DNA of 64,000 nucleotides from Lucifuga dentata (taxonomy: Eukaryota > Chordata > Actinopteri > Ophidiiformes > Bythitidae), in assembly GCA_014773175.1 (NCBI GenBank), contig VXCM01000418.1, forward strand, positions 1 to 64,000. Reading direction: 5' to 3'. The notes beneath the pieces are model-generated. The model made no database searches, was not told the DNA's origin, and saw only the letters and a list, made by a program, of their open reading frames with translations. The translations under genes and the position numbers were made by a program. Below are positions 10,863 to 22,168 of the stretch, one piece after another. The stretch's first letter is position 1, and each line of letters opens with the position of its first letter.

Positions 10863-10967
10863 TTGTGAAACATTGTGTTAGTTTTACGACAGAAGGAATG
10901 AGTCCACGTCTTCCAAAAAGTTCCACTGTCCACTCATCATCTACAAAACATGATCCCAAAAGGCCTG

Positions 10968-10970
<3 letters not shown>

Positions 10971-11025
<55 letters not shown>

Positions 11026-11026
11026 N

Positions 11027-11085
<59 letters not shown>
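10971..11085. repeat. Poly-T tract with N at 11,026
   Basis: 115 positions of T interrupted only by an N. The length is probably not exact: the N marks an assembly join within a homopolymer. Confidence 0.9.
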
Positions 11086-11087
<2 letters not shown>

Positions 11088-11792
11088 AAATGTGAGTGGA
11101 GTCTTTATGTTCCTCTTAGTTAGTCGTGGGTTTCACCTTGCAGCTTTCCATGGATTCATTTTACCCCCGCCTTTTCTTTAGCCCCACCTCTTCTGTCTGA
11201 TGGTGGAATCATGAACGTTGACTTTATCTATGGCAAGCGAGGCCTGCAGCTCCTTAGATGTTCTTCTGGGTTCTTTGGAATACTCATTGGATGAGTCATC
11301 AATGCTCTTGGAGAAGTTTTGGTCGTTCGGCCTCCTGGGAAGATTCATCGCTGTTCCACAATTTCTCTATGTGGAGATGACTCTCACTTTGGTTTCCTGG
11401 AGTCCCAGAGCCTCAGAAATGAGTTTGAATCCTTTCAGACTGACATATTTCAATAACTTTCTTTCTCATTTTTTCTGGAGTTTCTTTTGATCTGGGCATC
11501 ATGTGGAGCTTGTTGAGACCTATTAGCCTTATATTAAATTTTGTTTGAAGATCTGACAAAAATTAAGTTTGACAAATCTGCAAAAATAGAAGAAATCAGG
11601 AAGGCGGCAAATACTTTTTTATGGCATTGTGTTTGAAAAGATGTGCTTATTTGTAAACATACAGAAAGAAAAGTCATCTTGCTGATGTGGCAAGCACAAT
11701 CACTTTTATTGACTTGTGTGGAACTACATGCAGCAAATCAGAAATATAGCAGTAACACAAATCTAAACATATTAACATAGTGACCTTCCTCC

Positions 11793-12268
11793 GAGTCTCG
11801 GCAAGAATGAAAGGAAAGGTGTACAAAACGGTGGTGAGACCAGCGATGTTGTATGGCTTAGAGACAGTGGCACTGAGGAAAAGACAGGAGGCAGAGCTAG
11901 AGGTAGCAGAGACTAAAATGCTGAGGTTCTCTTTGGGAGTGACGAGGATGGATAGGATCAGGAACGAGTACATCAGAGGGACAGCGCATGTTAGATGTTT
12001 TGGAGATAAAGTCAGAGAGGCCAGACTGAGATGGTTTGGACATGTACAGAGGAGGGATAGTGAACATATCGGTAGAAGGATGCTGAGGTTGGAACTGCCA
12101 GGCAGGAGGCCTAGAGGAAGACCAAAGAGGAGATTTATGGATGTAGTGAAAGAGGACATGAAGTTAGTTGGTGTGAGAGAAGAGGAGGCAGAGGATAGGG
12201 TTAGATGGAGGCAGATGATTCGCTGTGGTGACCCCTGAAGGGAAAGCCGAAAGGAAAAGAAGAAGAAG
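11793..12268 (+). mobile_element. 5'-truncated RTE-like LINE, 3' end with C-terminal ORF2
   Basis: A frame of about 147 codons reads RVSARMKGKVYKTVVRPAML, continues through YGLETVALRKRQE and LRWFGHVQRRDSEHIGRRML, and stops at 12,236. This is the C-terminal end of a non-LTR reverse transcriptase protein of the type seen in RTE-like fish LINEs. The element ends in an (AAG)n tail. The 16-bp sequence ATAGTGACCTTCCTCC flanks it on both sides (11,777-11,792; 12,269-12,284), fixing the limits. A second copy at 61,885-62,143 is nearly identical over its length. Confidence 0.8.
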
Positions 12269-12284
12269 ATAGTGACCTTCCTCC

Positions 12285-12707
12285 AAACTTTTTTTTTTTT
12301 ATATCAGGCACCTTTTGGCTGTTAGATCGAATAGTTTCAGTCGCCAATAACTTCCTTCATCTTTGCTGTGCACCAGTCACTTGAAGCCCTGCCCCTCCAC
12401 ATGATTCTGATTGGACAGCAGAAAAATTATTTAGAGTGGAACTTCACCTGCTTGACATGCCCAGAATATTCCTCTTAGTACCCAATGTGCTGGATGGATA
12501 AAACATGGCAGCCACAGTCCAAAAGTTTAAAACAGCTAAAAGGAGAACAAATATTGGACTTAAATTCATCAAACATACACAAACAGACTGTAGTGGAATG
12601 CTCATGTTGCTCTACATCTGCTAAATCAGCCATTGTTTCTAACATGTTTCTCACAACAACTTAAGAAACTGGTAATATATCTGTATGTGTTATTTTATAG
12701 CATTAAG
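12285..12707. other. No gene recognised
   Basis: A poly-T of 12 follows the LINE's target duplication. The rest is AT-rich unique-looking sequence with no defensible exon. Confidence 0.5.
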
Positions 12708-12711
12708 TTAA

Positions 12712-13187
12712 AGGACCATAACAGCGATTTTGCATGTTTAAGCCCAGTAAATACCCACATACACATTACATACCAATATCCAAAACATAAAACCGTATTT
12801 TGATATGCAGATTATTTTGCCAAATCCCTTAATCTTACAAAATGAAATGCTCGTTCAGTGTTTTTCCTGCTAACTCTTATGCACAATTGCAGAAGGCACG
12901 GTCGTTTTTAATTTCTCTGTAAAAGCCATGTTGTCCTGGGACTATATTCCCTGGCTTTTACTGAGAAATTAAAAACGACCGTGCTTTCTACATTTGGATG
13001 TATGTCATAGCAGTCAAAACATTACATTTTAAGGTGTATCACCTGAGCATTTGATTTTGGAGATTTTGCAAAATAACAGGAAAACTAAAATACGGTCTTA
13101 TGTTTTGGCAGATGGTTGGTAGTAACATAATGTGTATGCAGATAGTAGTTGTTGGGCTCAAACATACAAAATCACCAGTAAGGTCCT
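12712..13187. mobile_element. TTAA-flanked foldback MITE, copy A
   Basis: Both ends carry AGGACCWTA (left) and its complement (right), directly bordered by TTAA (12,708-12,711 and 13,188-13,191). Nearly the whole element folds back on itself. The central arms (ggcacggtcgtttttaattt … aaattaaaaacgaccgtgct) pair around a loop of roughly 30 nt containing gggactatattccc. Target choice (TTAA) suggests piggyBac-type mobilisation, although the tips are not canonical CCY. No coding capacity. It is the most complete palindrome of six family members. Confidence 0.75.
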
Positions 13188-13191
13188 TTAA

Positions 13192-14207
13192 TTAAAAAAA
13201 GTTCAGTGTTACTTCCATTGGTGACACAATAGTTGCACCTCCATACTGTGGAAGTGGCTGATTGGAGCAGTTTTTGGTGGGAAACACTGAGTTTGTTCAC
13301 TTCTGAGCTGACAGCTCCGGGTTGTGCTGAGCTACCTGACTGTTTTACTGTTTCTTGGCTCTTGTTATTCAGTCTGCAGCATTAAAGGGCTGTAAGTTCC
13401 CTTTGAATATGTTTGCCAACATGTCACAGTCTCCTTTGCTTGATTTCCCCTCAGAAGCTCTCACATAACTGCCTCAAATTGAGTCATTAATTCAACTCGT
13501 CTAAGGAAATTTCCATCCCAGACTCAAATAACCTGTCAGCGTGGCCACAGGAAGCCAGATTGAACTCTGCCAAATGGTTGACAATTGCAATCAGTCTTCA
13601 CAAATGCTCTTTTTGGTTTTTTACGTCAGGAGTCATTAGGTTTTGGTTCACCTGATCTAAAGCTGTGTGTGTTTTTAGCTATCGTGTGTGTTCTGTGTTC
13701 AGCTTAGCTTTCATGCCGCCTTAAACGGGCTGATAGATTTTTCCAGTTACTGAAGCATCTCCGCTTAAACTGAGCACGCTCATCCATATTTCCAAAGAGG
13801 CGGCAACAAAAGCACAAAAATCCTTCTTTTCAGTGTACAAAAACCACGACACATTTATCCTCTCGCCATTTTCCATCTCAGTCTAATACTCTGGGTATTT
13901 CTGTATCGTGCTATTTTTTATAAGTCCTTGATTATCGGCATGACTTTGGTGAAGGAGAGAGCAGGATTCTGCTGATGGTCATCATTTTTGTTGACATCAC
14001 CATCACTCCAAGGGAAGGATATGTTGTCATCACCATCATCATCGTCAATGCTAACATGACTGCACAAAGCAGCAGTGGTAAAGGCTGTTTTTGTAAGAGA
14101 ATGTTTGCTTTTTTTTTTTAATTTCCTCTTTTGCCCTTTCCAGTTCATTTCAGTTTTTTTGTGGAATTTACTCTTAAAAATATGTTTTTCATTTTAAAAT
14201 TCTCTCT
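13192..14207. other. No gene; unique-looking sequence
   Basis: After an A-run the sequence is free of recognisable transposons and has few simple repeats apart from a short CATCAT tract at about 14,030. The 13,380-13,640 stretch is the kind of sequence worth checking for conserved non-coding elements, but nothing visible proves function. Confidence 0.4.
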
Positions 14208-14370
14208 CAAAGTGGTTTGGTCCAATTTAAGCGTTTGGTCCAGGGTTTTCTTTCTACACCCCCAGACTTTTCAAACCAATGAGCAGATGAATGATGTCAC
14301 ATGACTTTGCTGATGTATTTTAGTTTGATTGTGTTTTCATGTTTGAAACTGAACCAAACAGAGTGGAAAA
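14208..14370 (-). repeat. Fragment of the 27.5/33/45-kb DNA-element family
   Basis: The reverse complement aligns with 27,590-27,715: ttggttcagtttca, aaaaca.c, caaaagtcatgtga, tctgcc.attggt and a stretch of gaaag. It lacks the element ends, so it is an old fragment. Confidence 0.55.
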
Positions 14371-14504
14371 TGCAGCACAGGAACTATTTTGTCCCTGATT
14401 CAGACCAGAACAAATAATCTACACATCTGAAAATGCCCTAAAACAAAGAGATTTTGTTACTAATTTTGTGATGCTGTCAGAATTTTGTCACAGGCGTCTC
14501 TGAT

Positions 14505-14650
14505 TGCATTGTCTGTCTGTGGACGTGTCTCATACTGCAGTCTGGGACCATCATTTTGGATTGACGAGCAACCATCAAAATCCTCACGTGGCTGTTAACT
14601 TTGACAGCCCCAAATCACACAGTCTCTAGAGCCTTAAGTTACACATGGGG
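14505..14650 (+). repeat. Dispersed repeat pair member (with 15,815-15,950)
   Basis: Shares ggac(g/a)tgtctcatactg, gggaccatcat and cagccccaaatcacacagt followed by agagcctta with 15,815-15,950 at roughly 70-75% by eye, same orientation. No coding signal. Confidence 0.4.
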
Positions 14651-15319
14651 GTGCTAATAACAAGCATCAAGGACAAAAGAAGAGGAAAAAAACCACGACA
14701 CAGGCTGTGCTGCCTGTTTTTCCGACATGTTGCAGCCCGGGGCCAGACAGAGGTTGTCGCAGGTATCTGGGCAGCTAATTTGTCTGCTCCTGCAGAGGCT
14801 TCCTGCCATCAACACTGACAAAATGGACGTTGTTAGTCAAGAGGATGAAAAGTTGCCAAAGTTTACTCATGACATTGTGATATGGCGATAAGTACAGGAA
14901 GGAATTACAGCGGTGTGTTGAAAACTTTGTCTTGAGTTGCTTGGATGGCTGTTGGCATGTAAATGTCAAATTCTACCAGTGTTTTCAGCTGTGTGTCCAA
15001 TTTGCAAATGTCCCCCTTGAGGCTGTAAGTGTGTCATTAATCCTGCTGCTCTATGCTTCTATTTCTACATTTCCTCTCCAGCACTTGACATCCATCCTGA
15101 TGAGGCGGAGGTAACATCCATTAAAGCCTCGGCAGGCATTAAGAAGGAGATGGCTAACACAGTCAGCGGTGATTAAAATAACACTGAGCTCTGCTGCCTG
15201 TTTAGAGCTTAAGTCTTCTTTCTCTTCTTCATCGTTATTGTTGCTATAACTTCACTGTTCTTTCTCCTCAAGCTGTACGATCTCAATATTCTTAGCCATA
15301 TGGCACACCCACAGCAACA

Positions 15320-15454
15320 AACAATATACAAAAATCTACCAAGAAAGTCACTTCAAAGCCTTTCCAAGAGAACTGAACATGTGATGNAACAATATACAAA
15401 AATCTACCAAGAAAGTCACTTCAAAGCCTTTCCAAGAGAACTGAACATGTGATG
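15320..15454. other. Assembly join: 67-bp exact duplication around N
   Basis: The 67 bases before the N at 15,387 are repeated exactly after it. This is the signature of two overlapping contig ends placed side by side, not a tandem duplication in the organism. Confidence 0.85.
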
Positions 15455-15484
15455 TGTGACAAGATAAAGCCATAAAAATCAGTA

Positions 15485-15950
15485 TGTTTACCTTAAAACT
15501 TCACTTATACTCAGATTAACGTGATAAATAGAGTTTTTCAAATGTCACATAAGACTGAAATCAGCATGAATCAGAATAATCTCACTCTGAGAAACAGACC
15601 TAGATCATGTGGTTGTAAATTGATCTATTCAAGCATGTAAACGTTATAATCAGAGTAAAACACCTCCACATCCATTTCCTCACCTGGTGGAGTCTCTTCT
15701 TGTGACCTGTTAATTCTGGTTAGCATGATGATGCAGCCTAATCTTAGTCTATTCTCCTATCTTCCATCTGCTGTGGTTTATAAATGTGGTCACAGCAGCT
15801 GTCTTTGGACACAAAAACACTAAAGTGGCTGTTGGTGGACATGTCTCATATTGAATCTAGAACCACCATGACCAAAGATTTCAGCATGATTCTCTCACTT
15901 TTGTCTGTAACAGCCCAAAATCACACAATTTGTAGGATCCTTAAGGCCGC
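15485..15950 (+). repeat. Dispersed repeat related to 25,440-25,700 and 14,505
   Basis: The first half (gaatcagaataatctcactc, cagacctagat, aagcatgtaaacgttataat, cagagtaaaa, atttcctcacctg) matches 25,565-25,690. The second half (15,815-15,950) matches 14,505-14,650. The element limits were not found. The open frame at 15,784-16,137 crosses it and has no recognisable domain. Confidence 0.45.
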
Positions 15951-18441
15951 ATATGCTTCCTCCGACATGCCTGTCGGAAATCCGGAACCCATTTTCCACC
16001 GGTATATGTCCAACAAAATTAATAAATTTCCAACGACCACTCTGCCAGCTCGCCCACTCCATGTAGGGATTGGTGAAAGTGGGGAGGGTTTTCTCTTTTT
16101 TTCTTTCAGCGTATTTGTGCTCTATGGAGGGAATTGAAAGTGAAACTGTGTCCAGTTATCCCCATTTACATCACTGTTTATAATTTATAAGGAACAAGGC
16201 TTTTATTTTTATTTTCTTGTTTTGTAATAAACATCGTTGCCTCCGGACAAGATCTTTAGCAAAGTCAAATCATCGGGGGTGGATGAAGCAAACTGCGGAT
16301 GTAGATAACAAAGCATGTTTATCCTAAACCTTACATTTGATTCCAAGATGCAAAGGTAAATGAAACGTTCTGTTACTCTGATCAAAACACACAAAAAACA
16401 ATCTGACATTGTCACACTTGTTTATTAATTCATTTAATCAGCACTCATCCATATTTAATCACTTGTCTTCAGTTAGTGGGATTAGCATGTCTCCAGCAAC
16501 TCAGAGGGGAAATTCTACCATCAGCATCTTCTTTCACTTTTTTCATCTTAGTGTTGGTGAATTCAGTAGTATGGGGATCAAACTGCTGTATTGACACGTG
16601 TTCAGTATCATTTTAGTCTGTGCATGAGTTATTTGGGGTTAACGTAACTGTTGCATGTGATTCTCTCTGATGTTTTCGAGGTTGTAAGTTGTCTTGCTTT
16701 GAGGATGTAGCTTCATTAATAAAACCCAAACCCTGTAAGATTCATATGTGCAGCCTCTGTGATGTCACTGCTCGTTTATTTTAGACAGAAAATTGGTTCC
16801 AGAGTGAATCACGTCTCCACACCAAATTACAATCTTTCCCTCAGGCACCGAGAAGTCTGAGCAAATGCAGTGCTGCAAGAGTTGCAGATTTCATTAACCT
16901 CTCTTGCATCTCATAGATTGTATGCATAAACCATGTCATGTCTAAATATTGACTCAAAACATTTCATCCAAATGATTATACTGAGCGAAAATGTTGAATT
17001 CAACCTCACGAGTTGAGTTTTATAAGGAAATTTTGTGTTATCAGGCAGAGGGATGCAGCAGCTCATTAGATGCGTTGGACATTGTTTGCATAGTAAAAGC
17101 TGACACGTGACTGTGACACTTCGCCTGCAGCCAAAAGGCTTTGAATGGAAAATACCTCCTGGCAGCCGAGCTCAGCGGCTGACAGATAACGTGGCTGCAG
17201 GCCAAAACGTTTGGCTTCACGCTGCTGAAGCTACGTCGTTGAGGCTAGAGGAAGATGGAGGATTTTTATGTCACTGCAAAGAAAATATTAATTAACATGA
17301 TGTTGAAAATATTAATATGATAACAGAAGCAAAATATGTGAAACTGATTTCATGCCAAACAAACTGACAATTCAGCTGAATAATAATAATCAAGAAGAAA
17401 CATTTAACATCAAAGAGGCATTATGCAGTCCTCTTAAACATTTTTTATTAAAGGTCCATATAATTTTATAGTGAATAGTGAAATAAGTAGTGAAATAATG
17501 TCACTATATTAATATTGTCTAGGAACTAAAACATTCAAACACTAAATTGCCGTTCCTCCCCCTTGTCTTTTCCTCTTGGCATCTTAAGTGGGCAGGATTA
17601 AGAAGCACAAAAAGACACAAGTGAGGGAAACGTGAAATAAGAGCTTTGAAACGCAGCGACAGTCTTGTAAGAATTCAGCAGCTAATGAGATTCTCTGTGA
17701 AAACAGTTGGAAGGGAATAAATTACCACTGTAAACTTTGTATTTCAGGTACTAACAGTCAACACTGAATTCTGTTCATGAATATGCATCAGATTATTGAA
17801 GTTTAAAAGCTTGTTTATTGCTAATGCTAATGCTAGCTAGCCAAGTAGTTTTCCTGCGATAGATTTAGCAATAAGCTTATAAGCCTGAGTGACTTGGTCG
17901 GGCTAATTATTGTAACATGAATTGAAAACTAAAGTGAAATGTTGTGAACAAGTATATTAATTTATAGACACAATAACTGACTTCATAAAGGTTTTTATTT
18001 AGATTTTTATTCAGATGCTAAAGAGGTTAGAATGAGTGATTTTCCTGTAGCAACAGATAAAACATAAAATAAAATTTCAGTAGTTAAAGATTTCTCTGAT
18101 AAAACGTAAGTGAATAAAGTACCACTTTACACCTACATAAGGTTTTTATTTGTTTATGTCTGGTAAATATATCCTATTAAATATATGGTACAGAATAACC
18201 CAAGAGCTCGAGTGCACACTATTAGCTAATAAAAGGAAATACTTTAATTCTTGACAGTTAATTCATAGCAAACAATTATTATGACATTTATTTTACTCCA
18301 GAAAATATGTTGGCCCTTTCGCTTTTTTTTTTTACCTTTATTTTACAGTATATACATATGAGAAAAGGCCATTAAGTGAGCTAGCTATTGATCAGTCATC
18401 AGAGATGCAAACTGCATATCAATTAATACACCCAAACAGAC
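15951..18441. other. No gene recognised
   Basis: Long AT-rich stretch with short featureless frames. Items seen: none of the transposon families above, a few short A/T runs, and tandem tagtgaaata words near 17,472-17,500. A cleaner stretch at 17,040-17,280 lacks splice-bounded coding sequence. Confidence 0.45.
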
Positions 18442-18454
18442 CAAACTCAGTCTC

Positions 18455-19145
18455 CATCCATCCATTATCCTCTGCTTATCCAGGTCTGGGCCGCGGTGGC
18501 AGCAGACTAAGCAGACCGGCCCATACTTCCCTGTCCCCGGCCAGGCCCTCTAACTCCTCCTGGGGGACTCCGAGGCNAGCAGACCGGCCCATACTTCCCT
18601 GTCCCCGGCCAGGCCCTCTAACTCCTCCTGGGGGACTCCGAGGCATTCCCAAGTCAGCTGGGAGATGTAATCCTTCTAGCATGTCCTGGGCCCTCCCCGG
18701 GTCCTCTTCCCAGTTGGACGTGCCTGGAAGACCTCCCTAGGGAGACGACCAGGGGGCATCCTTATTAGGTGCCCGAACCACCTCAACTGACTCCTTTCGA
18801 TGCGGAGGAGCAGTGGCTCTACTCCGAGTCCCTCCCAGATGTCCGAGCTTCTCACCCTGTCCCTGAGAGTGAGCCCAGACACTCTATGGAGGAACCTCAT
18901 TTCCACCGCTTGTATCCACGATCTTGTCCTTTCAGTCACTACCCAAAGCTAATGACCATAGGTGAGGATAGGAACATAGACTGATTGGTAAATTGAGAGC
19001 CTTGCCTTCTAGCTCAGCTCCCTCTGCACCACAATGGTCCGGTACAGCGTCCGTAGGACCTCGGATGCTGCACCAATCCGTCTGTCAATCTCACGCTCCA
19101 TCCTACCCTCACTCGTGAACAAGACCCCGAGATATTTAAATTCCT
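18455..19145 (-). mobile_element. Rex3-like RTE LINE, 5'-truncated
   Basis: Minus-strand frames read EFEEFKYLGVLFTSEGRMER, IDRRIGAASEVLRTLYRTIV, then MTERTRSWIQAVEMRFLHRV, LRWFGHLIRMPPGRLPREVF and, after a frame change, LGMPRSPPGGV. This is the C-terminal end of a fish RTE reverse transcriptase. The element ends in GGATAATGGATGGATGGA, the tandem GATG-type tail known for Rex3. CAAACTCAGTCTC lies at both borders (18,442-18,454; 19,146-19,158) as a likely 13-bp target duplication. It is broken by a stop, a frameshift and an artificial 67-bp duplication at the N (18,577). Confidence 0.75.
18510..18644. other. Assembly join: 67-bp exact duplication around N
   Basis: The 67 bases before N at 18,577 recur exactly after it. 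The duplicated stretch lies inside the Rex3-like LINE, where only one copy is expected from the family. Confidence 0.85.
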
Positions 19146-19158
19146 CAAACTCAGTCTC

Positions 19159-20194
19159 ATATTCTATAATCTGCACGTCTTAATGCATGCGATGTTACTT
19201 TATGCCTCCAGTCACATTCATGCTAGTTTCTTTTTTTAAAAACTCTTTTTTTTCCTCCTTTCCTTTCTGAACTAAAACTCCCTTTGAATCAACAGCATAT
19301 CTCACAGTTTCCCTTTCTTTATGTCTAAATGATATTTCAGAGGTGCCCCCCCCCCAACAGGCAGTGGTGGCCCTAGCATTTTGGGGGTCCCAAGCAGAGT
19401 TTGATATTAAATTACAGAACAGTGAAAATTGACCAGAACAGTGAAAATTGACCAAAACTAATTAAATTATTAAATTGAGGTGCTGTAGTTCTTTACCTTT
19501 CTTAAGGCTCTTTACCATTTCTTAAGGCTAACACTGCTGGCAGAGAAATATAGAATCCCTTTTTGTCTCCAGATCTAGTGATCCTATTGTGAATTTCTGT
19601 GCAATCCAGCTTTAGAATGATGAGAATCTTTCTTTCGAGCGGCTCTTTGGTTCAGGAATGGGTCCGAGATTCATTTTTCATTGGCTGCATTTATTCGTCT
19701 CGCTGGAAAACACATGAAAGCATTTCATCTCAGACTCCTCATCGATCAGAATTTGACTGAGGTGGTTAAAACAAATGATTTTCCATGACTATCAGATCAA
19801 TAATGAAGGGACAAATGTGAGTGAACTTCTAAAACACAACAGATGCACTTCAACAGATCGATCACAATGTACACACACAATGTGGCATTAATGAGTCAGT
19901 GGTACTGTAATAATTCTGTCCTAATTCCCCCCCCCCCCCNCCCCCCAATGGTACAAGGTAAACAAGCAGCTCCAGCTCTGGTCCAATCCTCAGAAGCTTC
20001 CTTGCTGTTTTCACATCAGTCTTCATGGCGGGCCATCAGACGCCTGATAAAAATGTAATTTCTTATCCAGCACTTTCTGGTGGAGCTGAAAGAATATTTT
20101 CCCCTTTAAGCAGAACATTCCACGATGGTTCCAATATATTTTTACTCAGGCTGTCTTTAGGGTTAGGGGTGAGCTTTAGGGTTAATGCTAACCC
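19159..20194. other. No gene; poly-C gap at 19,927-19,946
   Basis: Contains a tandem 20-bp word at 19,421-19,453 (acagtgaaaattgacca twice), C-runs at 19,347 and 19,927-19,946 (N at 19,940), and otherwise featureless sequence. Confidence 0.5.
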
Positions 20195-20297
20195 TCTTAT
20201 ATTACATTTTGTTTGAAGATCTAACACAAATAAGGCGGACAGATATGCAAAAACAGAAGAAACAAGTAAAAAGCAAATACTTTTTTTGCAGCATTTT
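20195..20297 (+). repeat. Tc1-like TIR relic
   Basis: ttatattacattttgtttga, agatctaacacaaataagg, atatgcaaaaacagaagaaa and gcaaatacttttttt match the right terminal region of the elements at 11,640 and 50,165. No other part of the transposon is present nearby. Confidence 0.6.
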
Positions 20298-20309
20298 TTT
20301 TTTTTTTTT

Positions 20310-21067
20310 TTTTTACACAAATGAAGACTAGCAGGTCGTTAATTTGATATATTGTTTTATATGTTTAAATATCAGAATTTCAGCAAAAGTATAAACTACT
20401 AAATCCTGTAATATTTTAACTTTTACACTTACACATTTTTACTCATGTTGTTGCAGTTTGCAGGAAGTTGCAACATACCTTCAGGTGTCATATTATTTTA
20501 ACTATCATCCAGCCCTGCATGCAAATATGATGCATAGTTGAGTACTAAATGCATTGCTGCATCCCTCCCTCTTTGCCTGCTGTGTTTGCTGTAGGCGGAG
20601 CTGAGAAGTGTTGTTGGTGCTCAGGTGCTGCACCTGTTAGGTTTCCATCAGGTCAATTTAAGTCACCACCCCCTCCCACCCCGGATCCACATCTCCTGGT
20701 TGGGTTTGGTTCAGCATTTTGTATTCTTCAGCACTCACACACATTTCCCACATGCACCACACACACACATTACTCATACTGTTAACCTCAACACCTCATG
20801 TGTCCTTTATAAAACTTCTAAAATCTTCTAAAAAAAAATCTTTGGGTTATCAAACACCTCCAACATGGAGACATGAAATGTGTGTTTCTGCAGCAGAGCT
20901 TACATTGTGTGTTTGAACACTTTATAATGGTGCTTTTATGAACTTTGACAAATAGCTTAAAATATTAGCACTAGCTGAAATGCATGATATATTGAGAGGC
21001 AAGCTGCTTTCTAACCTGCACACTAATGTCGGCCATCAACACCCACAACAACAATGAAAGTATTGTA
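20310..21067. other. No gene recognised
   Basis: Short CA-rich tract at 20,724-20,775. Open frames are short and compositionally driven. Confidence 0.5.
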
Positions 21068-22168
21068 TACCCTGAAAGAGAGAGAATCAATAAAGATGTT
21101 GCTTGCAGTGTTCACTCTCAGGCATCTTCATGAAGAATCAAGCAAAATAAATATAGAAACAGTGGTATTCATAATAACCTATGTTTTGCCATTCCATTCA
21201 GTTTCAGTTGCAGTCCATTGTAAACCATGTTAGTCCATAACTGTTCTTTAAATGTCCATTATAAACATAATGTATATCTGAACAGTCTCATGAATGTCAT
21301 TATAGATTAAGCAGTAAACAAACAAAAACAATATGCAGCATGTCCAATGAGAGCTCATAGCTGAATAGTTCTGCTGAGTTTTCCTTTAATCTAACAAACT
21401 CTACCTTTAGCTGCTGCATATTCACTTTAGTTTAAGAGTCACAAACAAATGTACATTTTCAGTAACTAAACAGGTCATAACCCATACAAAATAATTACAC
21501 ATCTAAATGTTAACATAACGCAGTTCAGGCGATATATGTAACACTCACAGTTTAGCTACTCTTATGCCCGTGAATTGCATTTGTATTATCAACATGACAT
21601 AAACAATATAAAATGCCTGACACTTATTCTCTTAAAGTTGTCACTTGTACGTCTACGAGCGTGAGCTTTCACTAAAAAGCACGTAGCTCATGCAGTATTT
21701 TCTATGCTGTGCCGCCACTGCTAGCTAACCGTCGTGTTTAGCTAACCGGCGTGCTTAGCTAACCGCCGTGTTTAGCTAACCGCCGTGCGTACTAACCGCC
21801 GTGTTTAGCTAACCGCCGTGTTTAGCTAACCGCCGTGCTTAGTAACCGCCGTGCTTAGCTAACCGCCGTGTTTAGCTAACCGCCGTGCTTAGCTAACCGC
21901 CGTGTTTAGCTAACCGGCGTGCTTAGCTAACCGCCGTGCTTAGCTAACTGCCGTAGCTAACCACCGTGTTTTCCTCAATCCGCTTTTACCAGAGTTACAC
22001 AGGCTACACAGAACATTTATTTAACAAATGAAAATGAACTTAAAACAACATTCAATAAGGCACTGTAATCATGTTATAACTTAAATGTGTTTTTCATACC
22101 TGAAAGTTAGAGAATCAATAAAGATGCTGCATGCAGTGTTCACTCTCAGGCTTCTTTATGAAGAATGA
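21068..22168. repeat. 1.1-kb unit with terminal direct repeats and 17-bp minisatellite
   Basis: A roughly 72-bp sequence at 21,068-21,140 (agagaatcaataaagatgtt, gcttgcagtgttcactctca) recurs at 22,097-22,168 with about 10 differences. Between them, at 21,722-21,968, lies a minisatellite of about 15 units, GCTAACCGCCGTG(T/C)TTA (17 bp; some units truncated). The direct repeats might be short LTR-like ends, a tandem duplication or two copies of a small repeat. No coding frame or priming site was found. Confidence 0.6.

Larger units (their letters stand above)
10295..11640 (-). mobile_element. Tc1-like transposon relic with internal minisatellite
   Basis: Read on the minus strand, the sequence from 11,632 leftwards matches the plus-strand element at 48,333-50,165. 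Shared parts are a TIR segment with TTTGTC…cagatcttcaaac…aaaatttaat, the region coding the transposase helix-turn-helix (gaggctctgggactccag), the block before the catalytic core (gaggcggggctaaa), and catgaattctgctttctg. The N-terminal part is fragmented by frameshifts. Left of about 10,295 similarity stops, so the DDE region and far TIR are missing. A 9-unit array (10,388-10,862) and a 115-base poly-T (10,971-11,085) lie inside. A dead copy. Confidence 0.7.

Noticed and set aside
11674..12159. 161-codon minus-strand frame over the LINE
   Set aside because: It is the antisense shadow of the ORF2 C-terminus on the plus strand, which has clear family motifs and a target duplication.
21722..21968. 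17-bp repeats, considered as a CRISPR or centromeric satellite
   Set aside because: No spacers, units too short and too few for a satellite; an ordinary minisatellite.
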